DNA of 64,000 nucleotides from Bactericera cockerelli. Lineage: Eukaryota > Arthropoda > Insecta > Hemiptera > Triozidae. The notes under the pieces are model-generated. The model did not search any database and was not told the origin of the DNA. It was given only the letters and a program-made list of their open reading frames with translations. Positions 60,901 to 63,900 of the stretch are shown one piece after another. Each line of letters begins with the position of its first letter. Within the stretch, counting starts at the first letter, position 1. Both the position numbers and the translations under genes were made by a program. The stretch is taken from positions 3,397,335-3,461,334 of the forward strand of contig CM044962.1 of the NCBI GenBank assembly GCA_024516035.1, read 5' to 3'.

Positions 60901-63900
60901 AGAAATGAGAGAGAGAAGAAGAGAACAGAAGAAAGGAGAAAGATGAGGAAAAGCAGAGAAGGAAGCAAAAATAGAGAGGGAAAGATGAGTTGAGAAAAAG
61001 AGAGAGAGATTAAGAGAGAGAAAGAAAGAGTAAGTAGAAGAGGAGAAAAGAGAGAAAGAGAATGAGAAAATAGGAGGGAGAAAGGGAATGATGTGAAGAA
61101 AAAAGTAGAGAGGAGATTAAAGAGAGAGAAGAGAAAGATAAGTAAGTAGAGAGAGGAGAGAATAGAGAGAAAGAAGAATGAGGAGATCATGGAAAGAGAG
61201 GAGAGAGACAGGGGAATGAGAATGGAGAGGAGAGACAGAGAGGACAAAACGAAGGGGAAAGAAATAATGGAATGCAAAGAGATAGAGGAAAGAGAGGCTA
61301 GGAGAGATAGGTAAGAGGAAAGAGTGAGAAAAGAGGAGAGATAGAATAGAATACAAAGAGAAAGATGAGGAAAAAGGGAGAAAGAAACTAAAGGCGAGAA
61401 AGAAAAGCGAGGAAAGAAAGGAGAGAAAAAAGAGAAAGGAAAGAACGGAAAGAGAAGGGAGAGAGATAGAGGAAAAAGGGGATGGAGAGAAGAAAGTAAA
61501 GAGGAGATAAAGGAGAAAGAAGAGAATTGAAAGAAAGAAGAGAGAGTAGAGAGTCAGGGGCAAGAGGATGGAGAGGAGATAGAGGAAAGAGAGGGGATAG
61601 GAGATATAGAGGAGAGGAGAGTAAGAGGAAAGAGGACAGAAAGAAGACAATACACAGAGTAGAGAAGAGGAAAAGGAGAAAGATGAGCGAAACGAAAAAA
61701 GGAAATAAATGAAGGTAGAAAAGATAGGAGGGGAGGAATTAAAGAAGAAAGAGTGTGGAATGAGGTGAGGTGAAGGGAGAGTGCAGATAAAGGAATTAAG
61801 GTGAGGGAGGAGGGAGAGAAGACAGATGAAAGAAAGGAGATAGAAAGGAAAGAGAGGAGAAAAAGAAGATAATGGAAAGACAGGAGTGTGGAGAGAAAGG
61901 AAAAAAAAGAGAGAAAGAGAGGGAAAAGGAGAGATAGAAGTGAATAGAGAGAGTAGAGAAGAGAGAGAGAATAAAAAGGAGAGAAAAGAGAGAGAAAAGA
62001 GAGTAGAGAAGAAAGAAAGAAGAGAATAGAGACAGAGGTGTGGGAAAGCAAGAAATTAAGAGAGAGAGGAGACAAAGGAAAGAGGGGATAGAGAAGAGAG
62101 AGAGAAAATAGTGGCGAGAGCAAGAGAGAGGGAGAGAGAAAAAAGAAGAAGAAGAAGAGGATATTGGAAAGAAAGCAGAGATTGAAGAAAGGGGAGAGGA
62201 GAGAAAGGGGAGAGGAGTAAGCAAACAAAGGAGAGAGTGGAGACAGAGCAAAGAGAGGAGAGAGGTAGAGGTGAGTAATACGACAGAGATGATGGAAGGA
62301 GAGAGAGAGAGAGAAGAGATAGAGAAGTAAGGAGATATCAATTATTGAATATTGTTGTAGAGAAAAAGGATTTTTGGTACCAAAACTGGTACAAAACGAT
62401 GAAAAAAAGTCCGACCAAAAAATTTGATATGGAGTACAAAACGGTACAAAACAAGGGCTTTCATTTGAGATATGTAGCGTCCAAATCCGTTCTGGTGGTC
62501 AACCAACTCCATGTGAAGTTGACTGACCACCAAGGGAGGGTCTGTATCTCGAGAACGAAAGGTCGTAGAGAAAAAAGTTGGCTGACCACCAGGGGGGGGT
62601 CTGTATCTCGGGAACGAAAGGTCGTAGAGAAAAATGGTTTTTGGTACAAAACGGTACAAAACCGGTACAAAACGATGGAAAAAAGTCCGACCCAAAAATC
62701 TGAAATTTTTCGAGATATTACGTTTTATTACGTTTTTTTACTTGTCGATATCTCAGGAACGAAAGGTCGCAGGAAGATATGATAAGTGGTACAAAACGGT
62801 ACAAAACAAGACCTTTCATTTGAGATATGTAGCGTCCAATTCTGTTCTGGTGGTCAGCCAACTTCACGTTTTTTTACTTGTCGATATCTCGGGAACGAAA
62901 GGTCGCAGGAAGATAAGATAAGTGGTACAAAACGGTACAAAACCGGTACAAAACGATGAAAAAAAGTCCGCCCCAAAAAGCTAAAAAATTTTGAGTTATT
63001 ACGTTTTATTACGTTTTTTTCAACCGTCAATATCTCAGGAACGAAAGGTCGGAGGAAGGTAAGATAAGTGGTACAAAACGGTACAAAACAAGAGCTTTCA
63101 TTTGAGATATGTAGCGTCCAAATCCGTTCTGGTGGTCAGCCAACTTCACGTTTTTTTACTTGTCGATATTTCGGGAACGAAAGGTCGCAGAAAGATAAGA
63201 TAAGTGGTACAAAACGGTACAAAACAAGACCTTTCATTTGAGATAAGTAGCGTCCAAATCCGTTCTGGTGGTCAGCCAACTTCACGTGAAGTTGGCTGAC
63301 CACCAAGGGGGGGTCTATATCTCGAGAACGAAAGGTCGTAGAGAAAAATGGTTTTTGGTACAAAACGGTACAAAACCGGTACAAAACGATGAAAAAAAGT
63401 CCGCCCCAAAAATCTGAAATTTTTCGAGTTATTACGTTTTATTACGTTTTTTAACCGTCAATATCTCAGGAACGAAAGGTCGCAGGAAGGTAAGATAAGT
63501 GGTACAAAACGGTACAAAACAAGACCTTTCATTTGAGATATGTTGCGTTCAATTCTGTTCTGGTGGTCAGCCAACTTCACGTGAAGTTGGCTGACCACCT
63601 AGGGGGGGTCAATATCTCGGGATTGGTACTGGTACAAAACGAAATTTTTGTGGTACAAAACGGTACAAAACCGGTACAAAACGTTGAGCCAAGTAGCGAC
63701 CAAATCGCTTCTGGTGGTCAGACAACTTCACGTAGCTGATAACTTGTCATGTCCCGGCTGGGTTTCGAACCCGCGACTTCTGGAATCTCTGGATTCACAG
63801 AGTGCCGCCTTTACCACTGAGCTACAGGAACAGACATATATAATACAATAGGAAATGGTATTCATCCATAAAATGATGAAGTAGAAAACCACAAGTATGT

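Larger units (their letters stand above)
58125..63835 (-). mobile_element. SINE-E split by a 5.5-kb foldback element
   Basis: Tail part 58125-58241 (ATATCGCCTTATTTATACTG onward) and head part 63738-63835 (GATAACTTGTCATGTCCCGG to GAGCTACAGGAACAGAC) rejoin to one SINE-E once the insertion is removed. Confidence 0.85.

Noticed and set aside
60096..62341. Phe/Leu/Ser-rich membrane-like frames and Arg/Glu/Lys frames in the foldback core
   Set aside because: Any pyrimidine/purine tract gives such frames; they lie within the foldback core and show no codon structure or conserved motif.
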